Shown: positions 6,018 through 15,620, numbered from the stretch's first letter. The stretch is 23,202 nt of DNA from an uncultured Clostridium sp. (GCA_934717555.1 CAKUYY010000020.1:1-23202); one strand, 5' to 3'. The notes: generated by a model not told the origin, from the sequence alone. A program made the numbers and translations.

Positions 6018-8426
6018 TTATTTTGCTACTATATTGACCAGCTTCCCAGGAACATAGATCTCCTTGACAATGTTCTTACCTTCCAATGCAGAAGCTACCT
6101 TTGCATCCGCTTTGGCAACCGTCAAAGCGCCTTCTTTATCGATATCCGCCGCGACAGTAATCCGCGCACGAAGCTTACCGTTAAGCTGTACCGCGATTTC
6201 CACACTGGTATCTTTGCATTTGGCTTCATCGTATTGGGGCCACTGCTGCTGGGCTACCATTTTACTGTCAAAGCTGCAGGTTTCCCACAATTCTTCTGTA
6301 ATGTGCGGAGCAAAGGGATTGAGCAGGATTGTAAATATTTTTAATTCGTCTCTGGTAACAGAGCCGCTATCGTATATCTCGTTAATCAATGCCATCAAAG
6401 ACGCAATGGCAGTATTGAACTTCAGGTTTTCAATGTCCTCTCCCACTTTTTTAATGGCTTTATGGAAAGAACTTTCTAAGGCGGGACGGAGCCCATTTTC
6501 CTCATTCAGAATTCCTTGTAAGTTCCAATAACGCTCCAAGAAGCGCTGGCATCCCCGAATGCTGGCGGAACTCCAAGGAGCCGCCTTTTCAAAATCGCCG
6601 ATAAACATCTCATACATGCGCATGGTATCCGCGCCGTATTCATTGACAATATCATCCGGATTCACCACATTGCCTCTGGACTTACTCATTTTCTCGCCGT
6701 TTTCACCCAGAATCATGCCATGGCTGGTACGTTTGGCATAAGGTTCCGGTGTGGGAACAACGCCGATATCAAAAAGGAATTTATGCCAGAACCGGCTATA
6801 CAGCAGATGCAGTGTCGTGTGTTCCATACCGCCGTTATACCAATCCACGGGACTCCAATATTTCAAAGCTTCCGGGCTAGCCAAGGCCTCTTTGTTATGG
6901 GGGTCCATATAGCGCAGGAAGTACCAGGAAGAACCTGCCCATTGCGGCATGGTATCCGTTTCTCTCTTAGCCGGGCCTCCGCAGTGGGGACACGTAGTAT
7001 TTACCCAGTCGGTCATGTTCGCCAAGGGGGATTCCCCGTTTTCCGTGGGTTCATAGCTATCCACTTCCGGCAAACGCAGCGGAAGTTCTGATTCTGGGAT
7101 AGCCACATATCCGCATTTCTCACAATGGACAATGGGAATGGGTTCTCCCCAATACCGCTGGCGGGAAAATACCCAATCGCGCAATTTATAATTTACTTTC
7201 GCATGGCCTCTTCCCTGCTGGGTCAGCCATTCGGTAATTTTCTGCTTCGCCTCTTCCACTGACAAGCCGTCCAGCATCCCGGAATTCACCATAATCCCTG
7301 TGGCACAATCGGTAAACGCCTCTTCCTGGACATTGCCGCCCTTTACCACTTCAATGATGGGCAGATCGAATTTCTTAGCAAATTCCCAGTCACGGGTATC
7401 GTGGGCAGGCACCGCCATGATCGCGCCGGTACCATAGGACACCAGTACATAATCGGAAATAAAAATCGGGATTTCCGTCTGGTTGACTGGATTGATTGCG
7501 GTCACGCCCTGTAAACGGACGCCTGTCTTTTCTTTGGCTACCTCGGTACGCTCAAAGTCGGACTTTCTGGCGGCCGCCGCCTGATACGCCTGTATCTCTT
7601 CCATGTTTTCCAGGCGATCCGCCCATTTCTCAATCAGGGGATGCTCCGGGGAAATGACCATATATGTAGCTCCGAATAATGTATCCGGACGGGTGGTATA
7701 AACGGTCAATTTATCCCCCGTAGAAGTATCAAAATCCACCTCTGCACCAGTGGAACGGCCAATCCAGTTTCTCTGCTGGGCTTTCACACGATCCGGGTAG
7801 TTCACCAAATCCAGGTCATTGATCAAACGCTCCGCATATTCCGTAATTTTAAGCATCCATTGGGATTTTACCTTATGAACCACTTCGCTGCCGCAGCGCT
7901 CGCACACACCGTTCACTACTTCTTCATTGGCCAATACGCATTTACAGGAAGTGCACCAGTTGACGGACATCTCCTTTTTATAAGCTAACCCATGCTTAAA
8001 CAGCTGGAGAAAAATCCACTGGGTCCATTTATAATATTCCGGATCTGTCGTATTGATCTCCCGGGTCCAGTCAAAGGAAATCCCCAACGCCTGCAGCTGG
8101 GATTTAAAACGCGCCACATTTTTCTTTGTGACCACTTCCGGATGAATATGATTTTTGATGGCATAATTCTCTGTGGGGAGCCCAAACGCATCCCATCCAA
8201 TGGGATACAGCACATTATACCCCTGTAAACGGCGCTTTCTCGCAACAATGTCTAACGCCGTATAGGAACGCGGGTGCCCTACATGCAGTCCCTGTCCAGA
8301 CGGATACGGAAATTCAATCAACGCATAAAATTTCGGTTTGTCCGAATGGTTTTCCGCATGGAAAACCCCGGCTTCTTCCCATTTTTTTTGCCATTTTGCC
8401 TCAACAGGCGTATGCTCGTATTTCAA
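6018..8426 (-). CDS. leuS: Leucyl-tRNA synthetase
   Basis: This 802-residue class I aminoacyl-tRNA synthetase charges tRNA-Leu in the cytosol. The HIGH-type motif HVGH is at residues 48-51, within the family block PYPSGQGLHVGH, and KMSKS is at 579-583. The inserted editing domain, which hydrolyses mischarged tRNA, includes TTRPDTLFGATY and a GTGAIMAVPAHD block. Two Cys pairs near residues 158-178 and another set near 430-480 suggest zinc modules. The C-terminal anticodon-binding and tRNA-contact domains are complete. The start is TTG, preceded by AGGAAGGG at 11 bases; no in-frame ATG gives a complete N-terminus. It begins 26 bases after rsfS, leaving no room for a T-box leader directly upstream. 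Confidence 0.97.
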   Translation of the reverse strand: MKYEHTPVEAKWQKKWEEAGVFHAENHSDKPKFYALIEFPYPSGQGLHVGHPRSYTALDIVARKRRLQGYNVLYPIGWDAFGLPTENYAIKNHIHPEVVTKKNVARFKSQLQALGISFDWTREINTTDPEYYKWTQWIFLQLFKHGLAYKKEMSVNWCTSCKCVLANEEVVNGVCERCGSEVVHKVKSQWMLKITEYAERLINDLDLVNYPDRVKAQQRNWIGRSTGAEVDFDTSTGDKLTVYTTRPDTLFGATYMVISPEHPLIEKWADRLENMEEIQAYQAAAARKSDFERTEVAKEKTGVRLQGVTAINPVNQTEIPIFISDYVLVSYGTGAIMAVPAHDTRDWEFAKKFDLPIIEVVKGGNVQEEAFTDCATGIMVNSGMLDGLSVEEAKQKITEWLTQQGRGHAKVNYKLRDWVFSRQRYWGEPIPIVHCEKCGYVAIPESELPLRLPEVDSYEPTENGESPLANMTDWVNTTCPHCGGPAKRETDTMPQWAGSSWYFLRYMDPHNKEALASPEALKYWSPVDWYNGGMEHTTLHLLYSRFWHKFLFDIGVVPTPEPYAKRTSHGMILGENGEKMSKSRGNVVNPDDIVNEYGADTMRMYEMFIGDFEKAAPWSSASIRGCQRFLERYWNLQGILNEENGLRPALESSFHKAIKKVGEDIENLKFNTAIASLMALINEIYDSGSVTRDELKIFTILLNPFAPHITEELWETCSFDSKMVAQQQWPQYDEAKCKDTSVEIAVQLNGKLRARITVAADIDKEGALTVAKADAKVASALEGKNIVKEIYVPGKLVNIVAK

Positions 8427-8452
8427 AACAAGCCATTCCCTTCCTCAATGTT

Positions 8453-8806
8453 TTAATCCAAAACGCCGGTCAGATCCACCTGAACGCCGTCCTTCCACAA
8501 ACGATCCAAATCATAAAATTCACGGGTTTCTTGCTGGAATACATGGACAATCACATTGCCATAGTCCATTAAAATCCACCCATTGTTATTGTGCCCTTCT
8601 ATATGGCCAGGGACAATTCCTTGTTGTTTGAGCTGATATTCCACTTCATCCGCCAGGGCTTTTACGTGGGTATTACTGGTACCATTGGCAATCACAAAAT
8701 AATCTGTTAAAACAGAAATATCCTCAATCCCGATTACCTTGATTTCCATGGCCTTTTTATTGTGTAAAATTTTCGCCGATTCCTGGGCAAGTTCCAATGC
8801 TGTCAT
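8453..8806 (-). CDS. rsfS: Ribosomal silencing factor RsfS
   Basis: This 117-residue protein is RsfS (Iojap/YbeB family), which binds ribosomal protein L14 on the 50S subunit and blocks joining to 30S during starvation. Family blocks are KVIGIEDISVLTDYFVIANG, the HIEGHNNNGWILMDYG region, VIVHVFQQETREFYDLDRLW and a short C-terminus. It lies 9 bases after yqeK and 26 bases before leuS. The order nadD - yqeK - rsfS - leuS is common in Bacillota. The ribosome binding site is weak (AAGTGA), fitting translational coupling to yqeK. Confidence 0.95.
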   Translation of the reverse strand: MTALELAQESAKILHNKKAMEIKVIGIEDISVLTDYFVIANGTSNTHVKALADEVEYQLKQQGIVPGHIEGHNNNGWILMDYGNVIVHVFQQETREFYDLDRLWKDGVQVDLTGVLD

Positions 8807-8815
8807 GAGATCGGT

Positions 8816-9391
8816 TCACTTCTCTTTCTTTTGGATAATAACTTCATTATAAGCACAAAAAGTATCCGGATGGATCGGGCATCTTTCCTGTGACAAATCC
8901 TGGATGGTAAAGATCAGCCCTTCCATCATAGCCTCTTCCAAGCTGGTATCAGCGGCTTTCCTCATCAGGTCTACCCCGTCATAATCCCGTTCTGCGGAAG
9001 TAAAGTCGGCGATATAAATAACCTGTTCCAGCAAAGACATTCCGCTGCGGGCCGTGGTATGATAGCGCACCGCATTTAGGATATCCGTATCTTCTATCCC
9101 CAATTCCCGTTCTAAAAATGCCGCCCCGCTCATGGCATGCCATAGTTTCGGCGCCGCTAACTCAACATTAGTTAGCATTATACCAAATCGCTGCATCATT
9201 TGCAACTGTTCCTCTGGAGCTGTATTTTTCATAATATCGTGCAGAAGTCCGGCAATTTCCGCTTTTTGAGGATCTGCCCCATATTTTTTTGCTAGGCGCA
9301 CGGCTTCTCTGGACACATTCTGAGAGTGTTTCCATCTTGCTTCATTTAGTCTGGGTTTTACGATCTTTTTACATTCTTCCACGGTAAGCAT
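8816..9391 (-). CDS. yqeK: YqeK, HD-domain Ap4A hydrolase
   Basis: This 191-residue HD-superfamily phosphohydrolase matches YqeK, the symmetrical bis(5'-nucleosyl)-tetraphosphatase that cleaves Ap4A to two ADP. Metal-ligand residues are visible at H22 (WKHSQNV), H51-D52 (LLHDIMKNT), H85, H111 (RYHTTAR) and D129 (YIADFTSAERD). I start at the ATG at 9391, which has GGGGAGG 6 bases upstream. The open frame runs 30 bases further, to 9421, without a comparable site. It sits between nadD and rsfS; the LytR-family gene often found between yqeK and rsfS is absent here. Confidence 0.93.
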   Translation of the reverse strand: MLTVEECKKIVKPRLNEARWKHSQNVSREAVRLAKKYGADPQKAEIAGLLHDIMKNTAPEEQLQMMQRFGIMLTNVELAAPKLWHAMSGAAFLERELGIEDTDILNAVRYHTTARSGMSLLEQVIYIADFTSAERDYDGVDLMRKAADTSLEEAMMEGLIFTIQDLSQERCPIHPDTFCAYNEVIIQKKEK

Positions 9392-9456
9392 AGTAAGCCT
9401 CCCCTTTCTATTTGCGGCCAATCCGCCTCGGAATTATATTATCAGGAAAAAGCAAA

Positions 9457-10080
9457 TCAATCCTTGTGCGATTCATCTTTTTGATACAAATGATTTTCCT
9501 GGATATATCGTTCCACGCTGGGAGGAACCCATTCCCCAATGGGCAGATTTTTCCGAATTCGTTCCCGGATTTCCGTGGAAGAAATAGGAACCAGCGGCAT
9601 CTGTAGCAAAACTGTTTTTGCGCCAAATTCCTCGCGCAGCACCAGTTCATGCTTTTTCAGCGTCATTTCCTTCTCCTGATCCCGGGGAACCCCGCAGATC
9701 ACCGCCAGGGAGAAAATATCCGCCGCGCATTTCCAATTCTGTACGGTTAGGAACATATCCGCCCCTGTAATTAAATAAATCTCCGCATCCGGAAAGTCCC
9801 GGTGCAGTTCCCGAAGGGTATCCACGGTATAACTGGCTCCCGGGCGCTTGATCTCCAAGTCAGAAGCCTCCAGGTTTTTGTATCCCTGTACGGCCAGCCG
9901 GCACATTTCCCACCGTTGCCAGGCTGTAACTTCTTCCTGATACCGTTTGTGAGGTGGCGTATGGGTAGGAATTAACAGTACCTGCTCCAAATCTAACTGC
10001 TGAGCCGCACATAAAGCCAGCTCAATATGGCCGTTGTGAATTGGGTTAAAAGTCCCCCCGAACATCGCTATTTTTTTCAT
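9457..10080 (-). CDS. nadD: Nicotinate-nucleotide adenylyltransferase
   Basis: This 207-residue protein transfers AMP from ATP to nicotinate mononucleotide, forming deamido-NAD in NAD synthesis. The nucleotidyltransferase motif GGTFNPIHNGH is at residues 8-18, and the second family motif ISSTEIR is near the C-terminus. The start at 10080 (MKKIAMFGG) fits the family. The open frame extends 66 bases further upstream, but those codons lie inside yhbY and add no family sequence. The ATG is 7 bases after the yhbY stop and has only a poor Shine-Dalgarno match, so translation probably depends on coupling to yhbY. Confidence 0.95.
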   Translation of the reverse strand: MKKIAMFGGTFNPIHNGHIELALCAAQQLDLEQVLLIPTHTPPHKRYQEEVTAWQRWEMCRLAVQGYKNLEASDLEIKRPGASYTVDTLRELHRDFPDAEIYLITGADMFLTVQNWKCAADIFSLAVICGVPRDQEKEMTLKKHELVLREEFGAKTVLLQMPLVPISSTEIRERIRKNLPIGEWVPPSVERYIQENHLYQKDESHKD

Positions 10081-10087
10081 TTGATTT

Positions 10088-10387
10088 TTATTTTGCCTTG
10101 GGCAGGGTAATCTGGGGCTCTTTTTCATTCTTACGGTACAAAACAAATTTGGTACCGATCACCTGTACCACTTCCGCTTGTACAGCCTGCGCGATCTCCG
10201 CCGCTACTTCCTTAGGGCCTACAGGGGCGGTCTCCAGTACTTTCCCCTTGATCAATTCCCGGGCAGTCAGGGCATCGTCTGCCTGTTTGATGATCTCCCC
10301 GCTCATGCCGCCTTTTCCCACCATCAAAATGGTGTCTATCGTATTCGCCAAAGAGCGCAAATACGCCCGCTGTTTACTTGTAATCAT
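10088..10387 (-). CDS. yhbY: YhbY family RNA-binding protein (CRM domain)
   Basis: This 99-residue protein is a single CRS1-YhbY (CRM) domain, known from pre-50S ribosomal particles and, in plants, from group II intron splicing factors. It begins MITSKQRAYLRSLAN, carries the characteristic GKGG loop at residues 24-27, and has the conserved ELIKGKVL and QVIGTKFVLYR blocks. A good AAGGAG site lies 8 bases before the ATG. The start overlaps the rdgB stop in an ATGA arrangement, and nadD follows after 7 bases. In many Bacillota yhbY lies next to obgE; here rdgB takes that place. Confidence 0.94.
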   Translation of the reverse strand: MITSKQRAYLRSLANTIDTILMVGKGGMSGEIIKQADDALTARELIKGKVLETAPVGPKEVAAEIAQAVQAEVVQVIGTKFVLYRKNEKEPQITLPKAK

Positions 10388-11010
10388 TGATCGATCTCCT
10401 TACTATTTTTTTCTTCCGCCGCCAATACCTGCTTTAATTGTTCCGCCAGTTTCCTCAGAGCGATCCCCCGATGGCTGACAGCATCTTTTTCCTGGGGGGT
10501 AAGTTCTGCAAAGGTTTTTCCGCTTTCTGTTACAAAAACCGGGTCATATCCAAAACCATCGTTTCCTTGCGGGATTTGGCCTATGCTCCCCTCGCATTCC
10601 CCGCGGACAATAATTTTTCTTCCATCGGGAAACACACAGCATACCGCGGAAACAAAACGGGCATTTCTCTCCTCAGGAGGGATGCCCTGCATTTCCCTGA
10701 GCAATTTCGCGATACGGTCGGCGTCAGTGGCGTTTTCCCCTGCATATCGGGCGGAATAAATCCCCGGCGCCCCATCTAAAGCGTCCACCACCAGTCCGGA
10801 ATCATCCGCAACAGCCGGCAGCCCGGACAGATTACAGGCCGCAAGCGCTTTTAACTCAGCATTTTCTTCAAAAGTGCTTCCGGTTTCTTCTACTTCCTGC
10901 AAATCCACTCCAGCTTGTTCCGCCGTTACCGCCTGGATTCCAAGAGGGTTTAAAATCCGGTCTAGCTCTACCCGTTTTTTACTGTTATTGGTAGCGATTA
11001 CAAATACCAT
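10384..11010 (-). CDS. rdgB: XTP/dITP pyrophosphatase (RdgB/HAM1 family)
   Basis: This 208-residue enzyme hydrolyses deaminated purine triphosphates (XTP, dITP, ITP) to monophosphates, keeping them out of DNA and RNA. Family blocks are ATNNSKKRVEL (N-terminal substrate loop), the catalytic aspartate within ADDSGLVVDAL (D70), GIYSARYAG, GNDGFGYDPVF and SHRG near the C-terminus. The ATG is preceded by AAGGAAGAG at a slightly long distance. The stop overlaps the yhbY start (ATGA), so the two are translationally coupled. The last dozen residues form a charged tail that is not part of the catalytic fold. Confidence 0.95.
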   Translation of the reverse strand: MVFVIATNNSKKRVELDRILNPLGIQAVTAEQAGVDLQEVEETGSTFEENAELKALAACNLSGLPAVADDSGLVVDALDGAPGIYSARYAGENATDADRIAKLLREMQGIPPEERNARFVSAVCCVFPDGRKIIVRGECEGSIGQIPQGNDGFGYDPVFVTESGKTFAELTPQEKDAVSHRGIALRKLAEQLKQVLAAEEKNSKEIDQ

Positions 11011-11055
11011 ACTGTTTCTCTTCCTTTCCGTTTCTTTGCGGTAACCTGGTATTTT

Positions 11056-11973
11056 CTATTCTTTTTCCGGCGCAAACAGGGCATTGGCAAAATCTTCGGC
11101 ATTGAAAGGCTGTAAATCGTCCACCTGTTCGCCTACCCCGATAAATTTCACTGGAACGTTTAAATCCTCTTTGATGGCCAATACCACGCCGCCGCGGGCG
11201 GTTCCATCCAATTTGGTAAGCACAATCCCGGTAATGCCCGCCGCATTTTTAAATTCCCGCGCTTGGTTTACCGCGTTTTGGCCTGTGGTAGCGTCCAATA
11301 CCAATAGTACTTCCTTGTCGGCATCGGGCAATTCCCGGTCAATAATCCGGCTGATTTTGGCCAGCTCATCCATCAGGTTTTTCTTATTATGCAGTCGTCC
11401 CGCGGTATCACAGATTACCACATCGGCATTTCTGGATTTGGCCGCCGAAATAGCATCGTACACCACCGCCGCCGGATCGGAACCCTCATTTTGTTTGACG
11501 ATATCCGCGCCGGAACGCTGTGCCCAGATTTCCAGCTGGTCAATCGCCGCCGCGCGGAAAGTATCAGCAGCTCCTAAAATGACTTTCTTTCCCTCTTGAT
11601 GCAGCCGGGCCGCGATTTTGCCAATGGTGGTAGTTTTCCCTACCCCATTTACCCCGATGACAAGAATAATAGACGGTTTTGTAGAAAGATGGAGTTCTTC
11701 TCCCCCTTTCAGCATTTCCGTGATAATCTCATGGATCAATCTATGGATCTCATTGGGATCCTTGATTCCCTCCTGCTTTACCCTTTTCCGTAATTCCTCA
11801 CAGATACGTTGGGCGGTGGGGAGCCCTACGTCTCCCATCACCAATAGCTCTTCCAGCTCCTCAAAGAGTTCCTCATCAATTTTGGTAAAGGATTTCAGCA
11901 TGGAATCGATTTGCCCTACAATGCTGTCCCTTGTTTTCTTTAATCCTTCTTTAATCTTTTGAAACAGTCCCAT
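11056..11973 (-). CDS. ftsY: Signal recognition particle receptor FtsY
   Basis: This 305-residue SRP-family GTPase docks ribosome-SRP complexes at the membrane for co-translational insertion. It has an N-terminal four-helix N domain (about residues 1-95) and a G domain with GVNGVGKTT (107-115), DTFRAAA (137-143), DTAGR (189-193) and TKLDGTARGG (253-262). It has only a short amphipathic start (MGLFQKIKEGLKKTRDSI) instead of the long acidic A domain of E. coli FtsY, which is usual in Gram-positive bacteria. AGGAGG lies 11 bases before the ATG. The gene follows smc after 58 bases, a classical Bacillota order (rnc - smc - ftsY). Confidence 0.97.
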   Translation of the reverse strand: MGLFQKIKEGLKKTRDSIVGQIDSMLKSFTKIDEELFEELEELLVMGDVGLPTAQRICEELRKRVKQEGIKDPNEIHRLIHEIITEMLKGGEELHLSTKPSIILVIGVNGVGKTTTIGKIAARLHQEGKKVILGAADTFRAAAIDQLEIWAQRSGADIVKQNEGSDPAAVVYDAISAAKSRNADVVICDTAGRLHNKKNLMDELAKISRIIDRELPDADKEVLLVLDATTGQNAVNQAREFKNAAGITGIVLTKLDGTARGGVVLAIKEDLNVPVKFIGVGEQVDDLQPFNAEDFANALFAPEKE

Positions 11974-12031
11974 AACGAGCTATTCCTCCTATTTCTTTTT
12001 CCCTGCAAAAATCTCCCACATCTAGGATTTC

Positions 12032-15000
12032 TTATTTCAGCCCCAATTTCTGTTCAATCTCTGAAATATGAAGTTCCAATAGTTTCGATACCCCTTCATC
12101 CTGCATGGTCACTCCATATAGCACATCGGCTTCATTCATAGTGCCCCGCCGGTGGGTAATGACAATAAATTGGGTCTTTTCATTCATGCGGCGGAGATAC
12201 GAGGCAAACCGATCCACATTGACGTCGTCCAGCGCCGCCTCGATCTCATCTAACACACAAAATGGTGGCGGATTCACTTTCATAATGGCAAAATAGAGGG
12301 CGATGGCTACCAAAGCCCGTTCGCCGCCAGAAAGCGCCTCCAGCCGGGGTTTTATTTTCCCCGGAGGCTGAACCGATATTTCAATACCGGTGTTCAAGAT
12401 ATCCTCCCGGTTGGTAAGCTCAAGGGCGGCGGCCCCGCCCCCAAACAGATCCCGGAAAGTAAAGGCAAAATTCCGATTGATTTCCCCAAAGCGCTCCAGG
12501 AACAATGTCTGCATCTGCTGTGTCAGATCGCCAATTAGATGAATCAGTTCGCTTTTAGAGCGCTCCACATCGTCCACCTGGTCTCTCAGAAAGGTATATC
12601 TCTCATGAACTTCTTTATATTCTTCAATCGCGCCTAGATTTACAGAACCCAATCCTTTGATTTTTAATTTCAATTCATTGAGCTTTTTCTGAGCGGAAGG
12701 AATATCCTGGATTTCTTCCCCGATTTCCTCTGCTTCCCGGCGAGTAAGTTCATATTCTTCCCAAAGCCGGCCAATAATCTCGTCATATTCTTTTTGCAGC
12801 CCTGCCTTGCGCTCCTCCATGCGGGCCAGATCCCGGGCGATATTCTCCCGCTCCGCGGATTTATCCCGCTCCATTTGGCGCAGCTGTACGGAACGCTTTT
12901 CCAGCTCCATACGCTGCTGGTTCAACTGCTCAATTTTCCCCTCTGCTTCCTGGGCCTGCTGTTTCCATTGCAACGCTTCTCGGTTGCACTGGGCAATTTC
13001 TTCTTTTATCTCCTCATTGCGTCCTGATAACCGAGCAATCTCTGTTTTCTGTTCCTGGATACGGCCCGCATGATCCTGTTTGCGGCTTTCTATCCCGGCA
13101 ATTTCCCCTTGCAAGGATTGAATATCCTTTTCCAACGCTACAATCTGTAGCCGGATATCCTGCATCTTCTGATTAAACTGTTCCCGGCGGGCTGTGAGCT
13201 CTTCTCTATTTCCAGAGAGTATGGAAAGCTGCTCTTCTGCCTGTTGAATTTGCCTGGACAGGCTTTCGCCCTGTTGTTCCGCTGTCTGCCGGACCCGGGT
13301 TAACTCCTCCATTTTTTGCGCCAGCTGATCCTGTTCCTGTATCATTTCCTGACAAACCCGTTTCAGGGTTTCCAGTTCTGACTGGCAGTTCCGGCATTCC
13401 GCTTCTATTTTGATGCGTTCTTCCTGCGCAACGGCCAGTTCTCCTTTGGTACCGGTAAGTTCCGCCTCTGCCTGAGAGACTTCCGCTTCCGCCTCCCGGT
13501 AAGCGTTCCTCGCCTGTAATGCCTGAGCCTTTAATCCTTCCGCCTCTTTCCGTACCCGTTCAATCTCAGTAGTACGGCTGAGCAAACCGGAATTTCTGGC
13601 CAGGGAGCCTCCAGTCATGGAACCGCCCGCATTGACCACCTGGCCGTCCAGGGTAACCACGCGGAATTTATAGCGGAACTGCTTGGCGATGGAAACGGCA
13701 GCGTCTAAATCCTCCGCAATAGCAATCCTGCCCAGCAGGGATTGAAGAATTCCTTGATATTGCGATTCGCACCGGCAAAGCGTACTGGCAACCCCCACAA
13801 ACCCGGAACAATTTTTCAGCCCGTCAGCCTCCAGTATATTCCCCCGTATCGTGGATAACGGCAAAAATGTAGCACGTCCGCCGTCCCTGCTTTTTAGCAA
13901 TGCAATGGCCCGTTTGGCGTCCTGTTCTGTTCCTACCACAATATTCTGCATGGATGCGCCCAAAGCTGTCTCAATAGCCACAGCGTATTCCGCAGGCACT
14001 TTCAAGATCCGGGAAACCGGGCCATGAACGCCGGTAAGCGTCCCCCGTTTGTATTCCCGCATCACTATTTTTACACTTTGAGAAAATCCTTCCAGATTTC
14101 TTTCCAGTTCTTCCAAAAGGCGTGTGCGCCGAATCCTCTCTTCTGCGTCCAGCGTAAGCTTATCCGCCTGCTGTTTGCTTATCTCCAGTTTTTTACGACG
14201 TGTGTCCAGCCTAAGCTCATAACCCCGCACGGCATTGTTTAATTCCTCTACCCTCTGAGCGGCATCCTGCGCCATCTGTTGGTAATCACACAGAGTTTCC
14301 TGTAACCGCGCCAGGTTCTCCTGCCTGCTCTGTGCCCCCACTCGAACCACTTCCAGCCTCGCGTTGGCTTCCTCCAAGGAGGATGCGGATGTGATAGCTT
14401 GTACCTTCGCGTCAGACGCCTGTACGGTTAAGGCGGACAATTGTCTGGAAAGTTCTTCCCCCGCTCCAAAATAACGGTTTTTTTCTTCTTCCAGTTCCCG
14501 CAGGCCTGTCTCGCATTGCCGGCATTCTTCCTGCTTTTTCTCAATATCCTGTTTGTGAGAAAGGATCTCCCTTTGCTTCTCTTGGATTTGAGTATCCATT
14601 TCTTGAGAAGAGCTGTCTGCCTGCTGAATTTCCCCTTTGATTCTCTCTATATTTTCCTGGTTATGTAAAATATCGTTTTCCAAAAGGGAAATTTTATTTC
14701 TCTTTTCTGAGGCCTTCTCTTCTAAGTGGGAAATCTCCCGGCGCACAGCGTCTACCCTAGCCGTATGGGAATTGGCCTGGATAAAAATATCCTCCGCTTC
14801 CTTCTGGATATCTTCCAACTGCTCTTCCGTAGATTGGTGCTGAGAACGGGCAATAGAAATTTTATCTTCCTGTTCCCGTAAAACCTGTCCGGATTTTTCC
14901 AAGGTATGAAGCCATAAGCCAATTTCTACTGTCTTTTTTTCTTCAGCATAGTGAAGGTAGTCCTTGGCTTTTTGCGCCTGTTCTGCCAACGGACCTACCC

Positions 15001-15601
15001 GGTCTTCCAGTTCTGAGAGAATATCCCGCAGGCGAAGCAGATTTTCCTCCGCCTGGTTCAGACGGCGTTCCGCCTCATTCTTTCGGTAGCGGAACCGGGA
15101 AATCCCTGCCGCTTCCTCAAAAACTTCCCGCCGGTCTTCAGACCGGGCGGCGACGATACTATCAATCTTTCCCTGTCCGATTACAGAGTACCCGTCTCTG
15201 CCCAGGCCGGTATCCATAAACATGTCATGAATATCTTTTAGCCTCACGGAGGCTTTATTGATCTGGTATTCGCTTTCTCCGGAACGGTAATAGCGCCGCG
15301 TGATAGCTACTTCATCGCTGTCAAATTCCAGTTTGCGGTCGGTATTATCTATGGTCAGCGTAACCTCCGCAAATCCCAGGGATTTGCGAATCGGGGTGCC
15401 ATTGAAAACAACATCCTCCATTTTGGAGCATCGGAGCGTTTTGGTGGACTGCTCTCCCAATACCCACCGGATGGCATCACTGATATTACTTTTACCGCTG
15501 CCATTTGGTCCAACGACAGCGGTAATTCCCTTTCCAAAGGAAAGGACGGTTTTATCTGGAAATGTCTTGAACCCTTGGAGTTCGAGAGATTTTAATAACA
15601 C
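12032..15601 (-). CDS. smc: Chromosome segregation protein SMC
   Basis: This 1189-residue SMC protein forms the ATP-driven dimer that, with ScpA and ScpB, extrudes DNA loops and separates chromosomes. Walker A GPNGSGKS is at residues 31-38. Long coiled-coil arms (about 170-500 and 680-1030) flank the hinge at about 520-670, which includes GVHGPVSRILKVP and the glycine-rich GGSMTGGSL. The ABC signature LSGGERALVAIAL begins at 1090 and Walker B FCVLDE is at 1114-1119. The length is typical. The start is GTG, with AGGTG 5 bases upstream, and lies 19 bases after the radical SAM gene. scpA and scpB are not in the window. Confidence 0.97.
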   Translation of the reverse strand: MLLKSLELQGFKTFPDKTVLSFGKGITAVVGPNGSGKSNISDAIRWVLGEQSTKTLRCSKMEDVVFNGTPIRKSLGFAEVTLTIDNTDRKLEFDSDEVAITRRYYRSGESEYQINKASVRLKDIHDMFMDTGLGRDGYSVIGQGKIDSIVAARSEDRREVFEEAAGISRFRYRKNEAERRLNQAEENLLRLRDILSELEDRVGPLAEQAQKAKDYLHYAEEKKTVEIGLWLHTLEKSGQVLREQEDKISIARSQHQSTEEQLEDIQKEAEDIFIQANSHTARVDAVRREISHLEEKASEKRNKISLLENDILHNQENIERIKGEIQQADSSSQEMDTQIQEKQREILSHKQDIEKKQEECRQCETGLRELEEEKNRYFGAGEELSRQLSALTVQASDAKVQAITSASSLEEANARLEVVRVGAQSRQENLARLQETLCDYQQMAQDAAQRVEELNNAVRGYELRLDTRRKKLEISKQQADKLTLDAEERIRRTRLLEELERNLEGFSQSVKIVMREYKRGTLTGVHGPVSRILKVPAEYAVAIETALGASMQNIVVGTEQDAKRAIALLKSRDGGRATFLPLSTIRGNILEADGLKNCSGFVGVASTLCRCESQYQGILQSLLGRIAIAEDLDAAVSIAKQFRYKFRVVTLDGQVVNAGGSMTGGSLARNSGLLSRTTEIERVRKEAEGLKAQALQARNAYREAEAEVSQAEAELTGTKGELAVAQEERIKIEAECRNCQSELETLKRVCQEMIQEQDQLAQKMEELTRVRQTAEQQGESLSRQIQQAEEQLSILSGNREELTARREQFNQKMQDIRLQIVALEKDIQSLQGEIAGIESRKQDHAGRIQEQKTEIARLSGRNEEIKEEIAQCNREALQWKQQAQEAEGKIEQLNQQRMELEKRSVQLRQMERDKSAERENIARDLARMEERKAGLQKEYDEIIGRLWEEYELTRREAEEIGEEIQDIPSAQKKLNELKLKIKGLGSVNLGAIEEYKEVHERYTFLRDQVDDVERSKSELIHLIGDLTQQMQTLFLERFGEINRNFAFTFRDLFGGGAAALELTNREDILNTGIEISVQPPGKIKPRLEALSGGERALVAIALYFAIMKVNPPPFCVLDEIEAALDDVNVDRFASYLRRMNEKTQFIVITHRRGTMNEADVLYGVTMQDEGVSKLLELHISEIEQKLGLK

Positions 15602-15620
15602 ACTTTCACCTGCATTTTTC

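Noticed and set aside
6064..6531. Plus-strand open frame of 155 codons opposite leuS
   Set aside because: It lies fully inside a well-supported leuS, its translation is low in recognisable domains and it has no clear ribosome binding site. It is a shadow frame.
8427..8452. T-box leader for leuS
   Set aside because: Only 26 bases separate rsfS and leuS, so there is no space for a T-box.
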